From Thalassorhabdomicrobium marinisediminis (GTDB taxonomy: Bacteria; Pseudomonadota; Alphaproteobacteria; Rhodobacterales; Rhodobacteraceae), in NCBI RefSeq assembly GCF_003072065.1, contig NZ_QCYG01000003.1, positions 310,001-374,000 on the forward strand: 64,000 bases of DNA, in the 5' to 3' direction. The translations under genes and the position numbers were made by a program. The notes below the pieces were generated by a model. The model ran no database searches. It saw nothing but the letters and a program-made list of their open reading frames with translations, and had not been told where the DNA came from. Each line of letters starts with the position of its first letter. Position 1 is the first letter of the stretch. Below, piece by piece: positions 19,356 to 27,902 of the stretch.

Positions 19356-20555
19356 ATGCTGAAGAAACTGGCCCTGAGCACAGCGGTGGGGGCACTTGCC
19401 GCAGGCAGCGCGCTGGCGCAGGATATCGATGTGAAACTGGGCGTTCTCAACGACCGCTCAGGCACTTATGCCGACCTCTCGGGCGAAGGCTCAGCCGTTG
19501 CGACGCGCATGGCGGTCGAGGATTTCGGCGCCGCCGAGAAAGGGATGAACGTCGAGGTGATCTCGGCCGATCACCAGAACAAGCCCGACGTTGGCTCGAA
19601 CATCGCGCGGCAGTGGTATGACGTGGACGGTGTGAACGCCATCGTCGACGTGCCGACCTCGTCCGTGGCGCTGGCCGTGGCCGACATCACCGCCGAAGCC
19701 AATGGCGTTCTGCTGGATTCCGGCGCAGGCTCAACCAGCCTGACCCGCGACCAGTGTCAGCCGACGACCGTGCACTGGACCTATGACACGGCGGCGCTGG
19801 CCAACGGCACGGGCGGCGCGGTGACCAACGCGGGCGGCGAGAAGTGGTTCTTCCTGACCGCCGACTATGCCTTCGGCCACTCGCTGGAAGAGAACACCAT
19901 GGCCGTGGTCGAAGAGAACGGCGGCGAGGTCGTGGGCAACGTGCGCCATCCGTTCCCCTCGCAGGATTTCTCGTCCTTCCTGTTGCAGGCGCAGGGCTCG
20001 GGCGCGGATGTGATCGGGCTGGCGAATGCCGGCGGCGATACGGTGAACGCGATCAAGCAGGCGTCGGAATTCGGCATCACTCAGGCGGGGCAGTCGCTGG
20101 CTGCGCTTTTGATGTTCGTCACCGACGTGCACTCGCTTGGCACCCAGACCGCGCAGGGGCTGAACCTCACCGAAGCCTTCTATTGGGATCAGAACGACGC
20201 GACGCGCGAATGGTCTGCCCGGTTCGAGGAAGAAATGGGCTCAAAGCCGACCATGGTGCATGCGGGCGCCTACTCCGCGACCATGGCCTATCTGGCCGCG
20301 GTTGAGGAGCTGGGAAGCGCCGAGGATGGCCGTGCGGTCGTGGCCAAGATGCGCGAAATGGACATCGACGATCCGCTGTTCGGCAAGGTCACCGTGCGCG
20401 GCGACGGGCGTGCGATCCACGACATGTATCTGTTCGAGGTGAAGTCGCCCGACGAATCCGAGGGCGAGTGGGATCTCTACAACGAGATTTCCACCATCAG
20501 CGGTGAGGACGCCTTCCTTCCGATGCTGGACGAGTGCGACTTCTCGAAGAGCTGA
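19356..20555 (+). CDS. ABC transporter substrate-binding protein (Peripla_BP_6, branched-chain amino acid type)
   Basis: A 399-residue periplasmic protein with a Sec signal (LKKLALSTAVGALAAGSALA-QD) behind AAGGAGGA. The mature part opens VKLGVLNDRSGTYADLSGEG, the typical ligand-pocket start of this family. The middle has EKWFFLTADYAFGHSLEENT and the hinge segment SSFLLQAQGSGADVIGLANAGGD. The gene sits between the two ATPase genes and the two permease genes and is followed by a strong hairpin. This usually lets the binding protein be made in excess. The ligand cannot be named. Confidence 0.9.
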   Translation: MLKKLALSTAVGALAAGSALAQDIDVKLGVLNDRSGTYADLSGEGSAVATRMAVEDFGAAEKGMNVEVISADHQNKPDVGSNIARQWYDVDGVNAIVDVPTSSVALAVADITAEANGVLLDSGAGSTSLTRDQCQPTTVHWTYDTAALANGTGGAVTNAGGEKWFFLTADYAFGHSLEENTMAVVEENGGEVVGNVRHPFPSQDFSSFLLQAQGSGADVIGLANAGGDTVNAIKQASEFGITQAGQSLAALLMFVTDVHSLGTQTAQGLNLTEAFYWDQNDATREWSARFEEEMGSKPTMVHAGAYSATMAYLAAVEELGSAEDGRAVVAKMREMDIDDPLFGKVTVRGDGRAIHDMYLFEVKSPDESEGEWDLYNEISTISGEDAFLPMLDECDFSKS

Positions 20556-20568
20556 TCCACCATCCCAT

Positions 20569-20600
20569 GCGCCCGGCTTTCGCGGTCGGGCGCGTGTTTT
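20569..20600 (+). terminator. Intra-operon hairpin after the binding-protein gene
   Basis: GCGCCCG...CGGGCGC with a GC-rich stem is followed by GTGTTTTTC. It has the shape of a Rho-independent terminator but lies 14 bases after the binding-protein stop and before the two permease genes. It probably acts as a partial terminator or 3' protector. Confidence 0.7.
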
Positions 20601-20629
20601 TCTGACCATCCGATGCGAAGGGGCCGCAT

Positions 20630-21517
20630 ATGTTCGAGCTTTTGGGGATACCGCCACAGGTCCTGTTGGGCCAGCTTCTGCTGGGGCTGATCAACGGGTC
20701 CTTCTATGCCGTGCTGTCGCTGGGGCTGGCGGTTATTTTCGGCCTGCTCAATATCATCAACTTCGCCCACGGGGCGCTGTACATGATGGCGGCCTTCGTG
20801 GCCTGGATGCTTCTGGAGTACCTCGGCATCGGCTACTGGCCTGCGCTGATCCTTGCGCCGCTGATCGTGGGCGCCTTCGGGGTGCTGCTGGAACGCACGA
20901 TGCTGTCGCGGCTCTATCACCTTGATCACCTTTACGGATTGCTGCTGACCTTTGGTCTGGCGCTGATCATCCAGGGACTGTTTCGCAACTACTACGGCAT
21001 CTCGGGGCTGCCCTATCAGATCCCCGAGGCGCTGTCGGGCGGGCGCAATCTGGGCTTCATGTTCCTGCCCAACTATCGCGCCTGGGTCGTCGTGGCCTCG
21101 ATCCTCGTCTGTTTTGGCACTTGGTTCATGATCGAGAAGACGCGCCTTGGCGCCTATCTTCGCGCCGCGACCGAGAACCCGACATTGGTGGGGGCCTTCG
21201 GCATCAACGTGCCGCTGATGATCATGCTGACCTATGGCTTCGGCGTGGCGCTGGCGGGCTTTGCCGGCGTGCTGGCCGCGCCGATCTATTCGGTCAACCC
21301 GAACATGGGCGCGGATCTGATCATCGTGGTCTTCGCGGTCGTGGTGATCGGCGGGATGGGGTCGATCATGGGGGCGATCCTGACCGGTTACATGCTGGGG
21401 CTGGTCGAAGGCCTCACCCGGGTGTTCTACCCCGAAGGATCGGCCGTGGTGATCTTTGTCATCATGGCGATTGTGTTGCTTATCAAGCCCGAAGGGCTTT
21501 TCGGAAGGACCGCGTAA
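20630..21517 (+). CDS. Branched-chain-amino-acid-type ABC permease (LivH-like)
   Basis: A 295-residue inner-membrane protein starting LLLGLINGSFYAVLSLGLAVIFG near residue 16 and INFAHGALYMMAAF, the LivH hallmark. About eight membrane segments follow, and the coupling loop TRLGAYLRAATENPTLVGAFGIN lies near residue 170. It pairs with the LivM-like protein encoded one base downstream. Confidence 0.92.
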   Translation: MFELLGIPPQVLLGQLLLGLINGSFYAVLSLGLAVIFGLLNIINFAHGALYMMAAFVAWMLLEYLGIGYWPALILAPLIVGAFGVLLERTMLSRLYHLDHLYGLLLTFGLALIIQGLFRNYYGISGLPYQIPEALSGGRNLGFMFLPNYRAWVVVASILVCFGTWFMIEKTRLGAYLRAATENPTLVGAFGINVPLMIMLTYGFGVALAGFAGVLAAPIYSVNPNMGADLIIVVFAVVVIGGMGSIMGAILTGYMLGLVEGLTRVFYPEGSAVVIFVIMAIVLLIKPEGLFGRTA

Positions 21518-21518
21518 A

Positions 21519-22511
21519 ATGGAGAGAACCGCACCCCAGTCCACCACGGACCCCACGCCGGACACGCCCATGGCCCATCAGGCAGGCATGCCGCGATTGC
21601 ACAAGGTAATCTTTGCCATCTTGCTGGCGTTCCTGATCGTGCTGCCGTTCCTTGTCTATCCGGTCTTCGCGATGAAGGTGATGTGCTTTGCGCTTTTCGC
21701 CGCCGCCTTTAACCTCTTGCTGGGCTTCGGGGGGCTGTTGTCCTTCGGCCATGCGGCCTATTTCGGCGGGGCGAGCTATGTGGCCGCCCATGCCGCCAAG
21801 GTTTGGGGCCTGACGCCCGAGCTTGCGGTGCTCTGCGGCACGCTGGCCGCCGGTGTGCTGGGGCTGGCGATCGGCTTCCTCGCCATTCGGCGGCAGGGGA
21901 TCTATTTCGCCATGGTCACACTGGCCTTCGCGCAGATGGTCTATTTCTTCTCGCTGCAGGCACCGTTCACCGGGGGCGAGGATGGCATCCAGTCGGTGCC
22001 GCGGGGTGATCTTTTCGGGCTGATCCCGCTTGAGGACAACGTCGCGCTCTATTTCTTCGTGCTCGCCGTGACCTTCGCGGGGATCCTGTTTCTCTACCGC
22101 ATCGTGCATTCGCCCTTTGGGCAGGTCCTCAAGGCGATCCGCGAGAATGAGCCGCGGGCGATCTCGCTGGGCTACAATGTCGCGCGCTACAAGCTGATGG
22201 TTTTCGTGCTGTCCGCCACCTTCGCAGGTCTCGCCGGGGCGCTTAAAAGTCAGGTGTTCCAACTGTCCTCGCTGACCGACGTGCATTGGGCGATGTCTGG
22301 CGAAGTGGTGCTGATGACGCTGCTGGGCGGCATGGGCACGATCTTCGGGCCACTCGTTGGGGCGGCGATCATCGTGACGATGCAGAACTATCTGGCCACC
22401 TTCGGGGCCTGGGTCACGATCATCCAGGGGGTTATCTTCGTGATCGGCGTGCTGCTGTTCCGCGAAGGCATCGTCGGGGTGATTTCCCGCTGGATCAAAC
22501 GCCCGCTCTGA
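21519..22511 (+). CDS. Branched-chain-amino-acid-type ABC permease (LivM-like)
   Basis: A 330-residue permease from ATG 21519, one base after the livH-like stop. It has a hydrophilic N-terminus of about 30 residues, membrane segments beginning FAILLAFLIVLPFLVYPVFA, the LivM motif GFGGLLSFGHAAYFGGASYV, and the coupling loop SPFGQVLKAIRENEPRAISLGYN. It completes the importer. It is the last gene of the operon and is followed by a terminator-like hairpin. Confidence 0.92.
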   Translation: MERTAPQSTTDPTPDTPMAHQAGMPRLHKVIFAILLAFLIVLPFLVYPVFAMKVMCFALFAAAFNLLLGFGGLLSFGHAAYFGGASYVAAHAAKVWGLTPELAVLCGTLAAGVLGLAIGFLAIRRQGIYFAMVTLAFAQMVYFFSLQAPFTGGEDGIQSVPRGDLFGLIPLEDNVALYFFVLAVTFAGILFLYRIVHSPFGQVLKAIRENEPRAISLGYNVARYKLMVFVLSATFAGLAGALKSQVFQLSSLTDVHWAMSGEVVLMTLLGGMGTIFGPLVGAAIIVTMQNYLATFGAWVTIIQGVIFVIGVLLFREGIVGVISRWIKRPL

Positions 22512-22544
22512 CGCTCGGACCCGCGCCGGTCGCGGCGTCTTTTT
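22510..22544 (+). terminator. Terminator after the Liv-type operon
   Basis: GACGC...GCGTC encloses an inner CCGCG...CGCGG stem and is followed directly by TTTTT. It overlaps the last permease stop codon and ends the operon. Confidence 0.6.
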
Positions 22545-23046
22545 GAAGATCTCGCAAACTGCGTTTGGATGCTCTACAGCGCGCAACCGTCTGCAGGCCG
22601 AAGCCTCGGCCAATCGCACCGCGTTGGACAAAGACCTTGCGACCACGAAGAAAGACCACGCCAAACTGGTGGAGGCCATCATCGCCGGGGTGCCTGCAGA
22701 GCAGGTCAAGGACCGGTCGATCGAACTCGACGCGGCCCACACCGAGATTGAGGCGAAACTGGCGCCAGAGGCCGCCCCCTCCCCGATCCGGATCCATCCG
22801 AAGATGGCCGACCTACCGTGATCAGGTCGCGACCCTGATCACACAGCTGCAAAAGGCGATGGCATGCTGGACGCCAAGGACGCCTTGCGCGGGTTGATCG
22901 ACCGGATCGTGCTGCAGCCAAATGAGACGGACGGCAAGCTGTCGATCCATCTGGAGGGCGCTCTAGCCGCGCTGTTGCAACTGACTCTGTGCGTCAAGCG
23001 TAAACAAGGCCTGAGCAGTGACGCTCAAGCCATTGCAAAGATTTAG
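22545..23046 (+). pseudogene. Remnant of a large serine recombinase (C-terminal part)
   Basis: A decayed tail of a recombinase of the DNA-invertase/resolvase large-serine type. One frame reads ALDKDLATTKKDHAKLVEAI and AAHTEIEAKL (coiled-coil region). The next segment, YRDQVATLITQLQKA, is in another frame, and the end LRGLIDRIVLQP returns to the first frame and finishes HLEGALAALLQL. At least two frameshifts are needed, and the catalytic N-terminal domain is absent. It lies right behind the Liv-type operon terminator. A similar tail occurs at 43655-44290. Confidence 0.7.
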
Positions 23047-23212
23047 GGATCGGTGTTGTTGCAGGAGCCTGTAACCGCCGTCAATTGCCCCCTATCCACT
23101 CTTCAAAGATTTGGAGGAAGATGTCCAACGAGCCCGAAAATATCCTCGTCTTCGAATGCGATAGCACGGTAATAGGGGGAGCTAAGCAGCGTCCGCTACC
23201 GTTGGGCCGACC

Positions 23213-24391
23213 CTAAAAACTTTGTTTAAAACTAAGTCCACAATCTATCGCTTCGAAGTCATAGAGTGCAATGTTGGAGGTGTTTCGTTCAGACTTGCAT
23301 TCCACCTGAGGGCGGGCGCCGAAGACTTCGATGCCTTGCGGCTGGAATGACACTCCAGCGATAACGTTCTTGTCCTCCCGCTCTCTGTTTGTCGCTGGGA
23401 AAATGCTATCGTACGTACGCGCAGATAGGTTGAGAAAGAATCCTACTGTTCCAACATATTCAATCCGGTACCGCGAGTTTGCTGTCAGCCTGGCCTCCCA
23501 GTACCGCAGGTGTGATTGCTCGGGAACCGACCGCGCGATGTCGCCACCGAACGAGAAATAGGTTTCCGATGTTGGAGCGAACCCGTAGTCCACGGACAGT
23601 CTGGAATAAGGACCGTTTCGATAACTACTGTTGAAATAAGATCGGCGCTCCATCAAAGCCGTCGCGGTCAGTTGCGCTCCGTCACCCATCCACCAGCTCG
23701 AAGACAGATCCAGGCCGACATCTCTCCGAGTGAGATCTTGGTGTCCATCGTATCTGAGCCGAACAAAGGGTTCGAGCGTGGTTCTGTGTCCCACAGAATA
23801 ACTATCGCGACTTACCGCGAAAAAGATTTGTGTCTTATTCAGTTCTGCGTCATCATAAATTGTGTGGTTCAAATTGGCTCGTACACTTAGCAACGATTGA
23901 TCCGACAAACCAAATGAGTACGAAAGCCCAGTCGCAACATCGAAACCAATACCGCTTTCGGCTTCACCCCCGCCCGCTGGAACGAAGACACCGAGCGAAG
24001 TTTCAAACGTATCGTTATAAGTATAGCGCTTAATGTTGCTGGAAGGCTTCAGTGAGAACCCCAAATTAAACGCCCACGGGTCAGCCGCTGCGATGCTCAC
24101 CAATGCACGGGATAATGTGTCGATATCATTCGGCGATGTGCTGGTGCGCATCAGCCGATTGATATGATACCGGGCGATATCGTATCGCTCCCGTCGATAG
24201 GCGACCTGTGCTGTTTGCCAACGGGTCAACCGCTCAGTTTGCAAGTCCTCCAGATGTTGTACTGGTTGAGAGCCATTTATCTGTTCCATAATCTCGTCGC
24301 CGAATACAGGACCGACCGCATGTGTGTTAAACACTATACTTAATAGCGTCGAGACAAGAAGCCCCCCGAAGGAATGCCTAAAGAACTTCAC
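23213..24391 (-). CDS. Slam-like outer membrane protein (surface lipoprotein assembly modifier, DUF560 barrel)
   Basis: Starts at a GTG with AGGAG six bases upstream and encodes 392 residues. A signal peptide (FFRHSFGGLLVSTLLSIVF) is followed by a short TPR-like helical part (RWQTAQVAYRRERYDIARYHINRLM), then DPWAFNLGFSLKPSSNIKRYTY, the usual entry into the DUF560 barrel, and a long run of alternating beta strands ending in aromatic KQSF, as in outer membrane barrels. Slam proteins move surface lipoproteins across the outer membrane. The N-terminal TPR part is shorter than in Neisseria Slam1. The gene directly upstream encodes a beta-rich lipoprotein, a fitting client. The base composition is clearly AT-richer than in flanking metabolic genes. 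Confidence 0.72.
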   Translation of the reverse strand: MKFFRHSFGGLLVSTLLSIVFNTHAVGPVFGDEIMEQINGSQPVQHLEDLQTERLTRWQTAQVAYRRERYDIARYHINRLMRTSTSPNDIDTLSRALVSIAAADPWAFNLGFSLKPSSNIKRYTYNDTFETSLGVFVPAGGGEAESGIGFDVATGLSYSFGLSDQSLLSVRANLNHTIYDDAELNKTQIFFAVSRDSYSVGHRTTLEPFVRLRYDGHQDLTRRDVGLDLSSSWWMGDGAQLTATALMERRSYFNSSYRNGPYSRLSVDYGFAPTSETYFSFGGDIARSVPEQSHLRYWEARLTANSRYRIEYVGTVGFFLNLSARTYDSIFPATNREREDKNVIAGVSFQPQGIEVFGARPQVECKSERNTSNIALYDFEAIDCGLSFKQSF

Positions 24392-24572
24392 ACGGACTCC
24401 TAGGTAGTGGTTGTAATTAAAATTTGACGCGAGACTAAACAAGATGTCCGAGGACGACATTGGCCTATGCCTATTCCAAGGCGATGAAAAAACCATGAAG
24501 CCTCATAGGAACATCGAATTTCCCCGATTAAATGGAAAATCGGAACATACCACCCCGTATCCACAGGTAGGC

Positions 24573-24598
24573 CCAGACAAGCCAATCGGATTGTCTGG
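24573..24598 (-). other. Hairpin between lipoprotein and Slam-like genes
   Basis: CCAGACAA-(10)-TTGTCTGG is a perfect eight-base-pair stem 18 bases after the lipoprotein stop. No T run follows, so it may be a partial terminator or an mRNA-stabilising element that sets the ratio of client to transporter. Confidence 0.45.
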
Positions 24599-24616
24599 AC
24601 CAGAGTTCACACCCGC

Positions 24617-25201
24617 TTATTCAGCTACGATAAAACGTCCGTAGAGATCGATTCCGTCTGGTTCATCGTCAAATGTAGCACTGCCTTCAAGGCCCGCATC
24701 AGCGATGAGCCCGGCATCATCCATCAAGAAGTCACCCTCAACATCTAAGGCGAGAGTCGCGGTTCCAGTTTCACCACCTTCACGGCGGGTTAGATCGCCA
24801 CCGAGAGATCCATCGAACTCGGATCCACTAATCCCACCAGTTAGCTCCAAGCTACCGCCCAGATCTGCTACACGCTCCAAGTCGTCGATATCCTCGCACT
24901 CGGTGTCGCATTTAAACTGTCCAAAGTTTGAGGCCGTACCGCTGATTGTGCTTCCCGCGAAATCGGCATTCATACTCATATCGCCGATAAATTCATTATC
25001 CTCGTAGTCCGACAAAGCGACGTAACCGGTCATGCTTGCATTGGACGGCAAGTCCTCCACGGCAGCCACGCTGGCCTCGTTTGCACGATCGACAAGAGAT
25101 TCGACTTTCTCTAAGTCGACTCTATCATTGCTACCGCTCGACAGGCAACCGCTTAACAACGTCGCCGCACCCAATGCACCAAGCGCAAAAGTTTTTCTCA
25201 T
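24617..25201 (-). CDS. Beta-barrel surface lipoprotein, TbpB-like fold; probable Slam client
   Basis: Starts at ATG 25201 (GGAAGG eight bases upstream) and encodes 194 residues with a lipobox LLSGC, so Cys19 is the lipidated residue. After an acidic linker the protein is made of short alternating strands with Gly turns (STISGTASNFGQF, LELTGGISGSEFDGSLGGDL, TGTATLALDVEGDF, GLEGSATFDDEPDGIDLYGRF), resembling the eight-strand barrel of TbpB-like lipoproteins. One Cys pair (KCDTEC) may form a disulfide. It is transcribed just before the Slam-like gene. What it binds is unknown. Confidence 0.65.
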   Translation of the reverse strand: MRKTFALGALGAATLLSGCLSSGSNDRVDLEKVESLVDRANEASVAAVEDLPSNASMTGYVALSDYEDNEFIGDMSMNADFAGSTISGTASNFGQFKCDTECEDIDDLERVADLGGSLELTGGISGSEFDGSLGGDLTRREGGETGTATLALDVEGDFLMDDAGLIADAGLEGSATFDDEPDGIDLYGRFIVAE

Positions 25202-25379
25202 CCCGTTCACCTTCCGTAAACTTACAATATTCGCAGAGCTGTAAAACGCAGTCGATCCCCCTCCGCTTACGGAATCGAGCGTGTATGGACCATGCGCATT
25301 AACCTATAGGTTGTCTGCCTTAATTTCTCATTGATTTTCTTGATTATTTGCGAGAGAAACAGGGCCAACCATACTGGGT

Positions 25380-25784
25380 CTATGCCGAATGCAGATAAGC
25401 TCTTCGAGATCGCCTGCTTCCCAAAATACTTTTAATCAGCGCGTCGTGTCGGTATAGCAAGACCGCTGTCATCTGCTAATGCTGACGATCGCGCCCCTGG
25501 CCAGAGCCATCTCGCAGCATCGCACGGAACGGCTCGCCGAGCTTGCCAGGATCATGGAGAACGACAAGCAAACAAAGCGCCCGCCGGACAGAATCTGAAT
25601 ACCCTGCTCGGGCGAAGAGGATCTCGCCGACAGCGGCGACCTCATGCATATGAAATACGGCTGGATGTTCGGTGCCCCTCGGGCACCGTTTTCCCGGCCA
25701 CCTTGCAATGAGATCTTCCAAGAACGAGGTACTCCAATCTTTTGGCGTTGAATGGTGTAGCTTTTTAAGCAGGCAGGGAAGCAC
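25380..25784 (-). pseudogene. Remnant of the HD-nuclease domain of Cas3
   Basis: The frame reads ARWPGKRCPRGTEHPAVFHM then HEVAAVGEILFARAG and ALCLLVVLHDPGKLGEPFRAMLRDG. This matches the start of Cas3 HD domains (WGK...HP...HMLDVAAVA...LAALHDLGK...FRAML). It then meets an in-frame TAG exactly where Cas3 usually has Trp (RQH-stop-QMTAVLLYRHDALI), and continues recognisably to a second stop at 25380. There is no helicase part and no other cas gene or array nearby. The normal HD(I/L)GK motif has become HDPGK. This is an inactive fragment. Confidence 0.5.
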
Positions 25785-25887
25785 GTTTGGGATCGCCGGA
25801 AATCAGTAGAAGTTCATATTCTCATTCAGGCAGACAGAATTATTCAGAGTCATTCAAACGGGTCCAGCAGGTTGCTGGTCGCAGGGA

Positions 25888-25996
25888 TCAATTGATGGGG
25901 CTTCCCCATTGATAGATCCCGAGAAAGGGTCTCGGGGGTATCCCCTGAGCGAGCGCTCTTGTTGTGGTTCCGGGCTCCCCGGAACTACAACAAGAG
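25888..25996. other. Three consecutive hairpins, candidate oriT of the neighbouring relaxase
   Basis: In order: ATGGGG-CTT-CCCCAT (25895-25909), CCCGAGA-AAGGG-TCTCGGG (25918-25936), and a 41-base element 25956-25996 with a 19-base-pair stem, one G-T wobble and a three-base loop. They end about 110 bases before the start of a relaxase-type reading frame. Clustered inverted repeats next to a relaxase gene are typical of transfer origins. No T run follows, so a plain terminator is less likely. Confidence 0.4.
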
Positions 25997-26107
25997 TAGT
26001 GAGTAATGGCTCCGGCAAACCTCACGAAAACGTTACCCTGTTTCATCTGAGGACTTTCATGGGGATCAGGGAGACTTTGTCAAAGCCCTTGAAGACCGAG
26101 TTGAATC

Positions 26108-27265
26108 ATGACCGCCCACGCTAAATTTGGTTTCAGCCCTGCTAAAGTCCCAATCGTTCTGCGCTTCGAGGGGCTGCATCCGCGCGACCTCGGCCGTTTT
26201 GATATGCGCGATAGGCCTAATGTCGGGGATCTGTCACATTTCGATCGAGAGGCAAGCCGGCTCAACGAGAAGCTCTTTGGACGGCTGGAAAGTGCAGTTG
26301 TGCGCTGAGGTCGAGGCCGCAAAGCGGCGCAATCTGCAGGCGCACGTGGCCGCGCTGAAGGCGAAGTCCCGTAAGAAGGAAGCACGGCAGGTTCTCGAGA
26401 AAGGCCTGGTTGATCCCTGGAAGCGAGGGCGCCATGGACCGCTGCGCGAAGGTATCCTAACGGTGATCAAGAGCTGGTTCGGCGGGACCGGATTTGACGA
26501 ATGGAACCCCAAGCGTGTGGCGCAATTCCGCGCGACCGCCCTCGCCTTCCTGAAGCAGCATTTTCCAGACGGACAGCTTCGCTACGCCTGCGGCCATGCA
26601 GACGAGGAGGCATATCACATCCACTTCGTTGTGGCCGTCTGGCGCGACCGCGTCACCGTCAATCGCGGCCGGCAGTCATTACTCCAATCGTCGATCAACC
26701 CGCTTCTCGCAGATTATGAACACGCACAGACAGTCGCGGGCCAGGCGTTTAAACCTCTGGGGATTACGCGCGGGGAACGGCGGGCCGAAGCCCGCCGTCT
26801 GGCCTCGGCTGCGGGTGAGCCTGTACCAGAGAAACGACGGCACACGCCTCCTTCGGAATGGCGGGCAAAGCAGCGCGCGCAGGCGCAGACCGAAGCATCG
26901 GAGATCCTCGAGAACGCCGTGGGTACCGCGCACGCGGAAGTCGAGAACGGCCGGTCGCTGGGCAAGGCCGCGATCCGCAAGTCGCGCAAGCGGGCGGTCA
27001 GCGAGGCACGCAAGCGCAAGGAAGATGCGGCACGCGAGGTGGCCGCCCAAGCTCGCGCCAAGGACAAGTTGACGCGAGAGGCCGAACAAATGCGGACGGC
27101 CGCTATCGAGGCCGAAGCGAAGCGGGTCGAAGCGGAGCAGGAACGGGCTACAGCCGAGCTACCCCTCTCTGACATCGTATCCGCCGAAACGGAGAAGGTG
27201 CAGGACCTCAAAGCAGCACAGGCAACTGAAGCAGAAATGCTGCGAAAACTAACGGACGGAACGGG
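26108..27265 (+). pseudogene. Plasmid mobilisation relaxase (MobV/Pre-like), frameshifted and truncated
   Basis: Begins MTAHAKFGFSPAKVPIVLRF in frame 2 from ATG 26108. Near 26290-26310 the coding frame switches (the following part is CAEVEAAKRRNLQAHVAALK in frame 3), so a one-base-class frameshift breaks the gene. The second part has the relaxase metal-site style motif HADEEAYHIHFVV, like the HxDE..PHxH of Pre/MobV proteins, then a long basic and Ala/Glu-rich coiled-coil tail. The frame is cut near 27265, where a fragment of an oxidoreductase gene begins on the other strand. It points to a lost plasmid or mobilisable element. Confidence 0.6.
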
Positions 27266-27455
27266 TGAAAAGACGCGCGCCGCGCGGAAACGGTGTCGAG
27301 TCGGTGATCCCCATCGAGCGCGTGGGAACGGTGTCCCACCACGGCCCGCGCACAAGCAAAGTCACTTTCGCGCCGCCCTCAGCCAGCCGCACTGCGGCAA
27401 CCGAACCGCCGAATCCACTACCAATGACGACCACTTCGGTCCCTGGCGATCCCAT
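27249..27455 (-). pseudogene. 5' fragment of a GMC-type FAD oxidoreductase gene
   Basis: Starts at ATG 27455 with GGAGG nine bases upstream. The peptide has the FAD Rossmann motif VVVIGSGFGGSVAAVRLAEGG, given here as residues 8 to 28, then LLVRGPWWDTVPTRSMG and PFPRGARLF, like cholesterol-oxidase/GMC proteins. It stops after 68 residues at the junction with the relaxase remnant, while the full family is over 500 residues. It was divergent from the LysR remnant next to it, so the pair is the broken edge of a former catabolic locus. Confidence 0.6.
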
Positions 27456-27562
27456 CTTTGCTTTCCTCCCTGACCCCGTCAGGGCACGCGCGCCTTTCCC
27501 TGCGACTGTAAAAAGTTTGGCAAAGCAGCGCTGGATAGTCCAACTCATTGCTAGCTGTACCT

Positions 27563-27577
27563 ATAACAAAATGTTAT
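27563..27577. promoter_or_regulatory. Palindrome ahead of the broken LysR gene
   Basis: ATAACA-AAA-TGTTAT is a perfect 15-base palindrome with a T-N11-A core, nine bases before the LysR start and between it and the divergent oxidoreductase fragment. It is a classic LysR operator left behind after both genes decayed. Confidence 0.5.
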
Positions 27578-27586
27578 GGTATCGGC

Positions 27587-27902
27587 ATGAAGATTAACCT
27601 CAGACAAATTGAAGCTTTCCGCCTGGTGTTCTAGACTGGAAACATGACCACCGCAGCCCAGATGATGGCGGTCACACAGCCTGCCGTCAGCCGCCTGATC
27701 CGTGACCTGGAGGCGACGCTGGAACTGGAGTTGTTCACCCGCACCGGCGCGGGGCTGAGCGCCACCGCGGATGCGATCAATTTCTTCAGCGAGGTGGAAC
27801 GGAGTTTCGTCGGCCTGAAACAACTTAAGCGCGCAGCCCAGGTGATTCGGCAGAAACGCGAAGGATTCCTGCATGTTGCCGCCACTGGCGCCTTTGGCGT
27901 GT
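27587..27902 (+). pseudogene. LysR family regulator, N-terminal fragment with internal stop
   Basis: Starts at ATG 27587 as MKINLRQIEAFRLVF, then a TAG stop replaces the usual Glu of the METGN motif, and the frame continues TGNMTTAAQMMAVTQPAVSRL with a normal recognition helix and ELFTRTGAGLSATA. After about 100 codons (VAATGAFGVS) it breaks into IS481-type transposase sequence on the opposite strand. Both the stop and the truncation abolish function. Confidence 0.7.

Noticed and set aside
20477-22742. Minus-strand open frames opposite the Liv-type permeases
   Set aside because: They are His/Arg/Gln-rich shadows of the membrane-protein codons and show no domain.
23047-23212. Small gene between the recombinase tail and the Slam-like gene
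   Set aside because: Only 166 bases with no start signal or motif.
25469-25708. Alternative minus-strand frame over the Cas3 remnant
   Set aside because: It overlaps the HD-domain frame and lacks any motif.
25380-26107. CRISPR array near the Cas3 remnant
   Set aside because: No regularly spaced direct repeats are present. The hairpins there are single inverted repeats.
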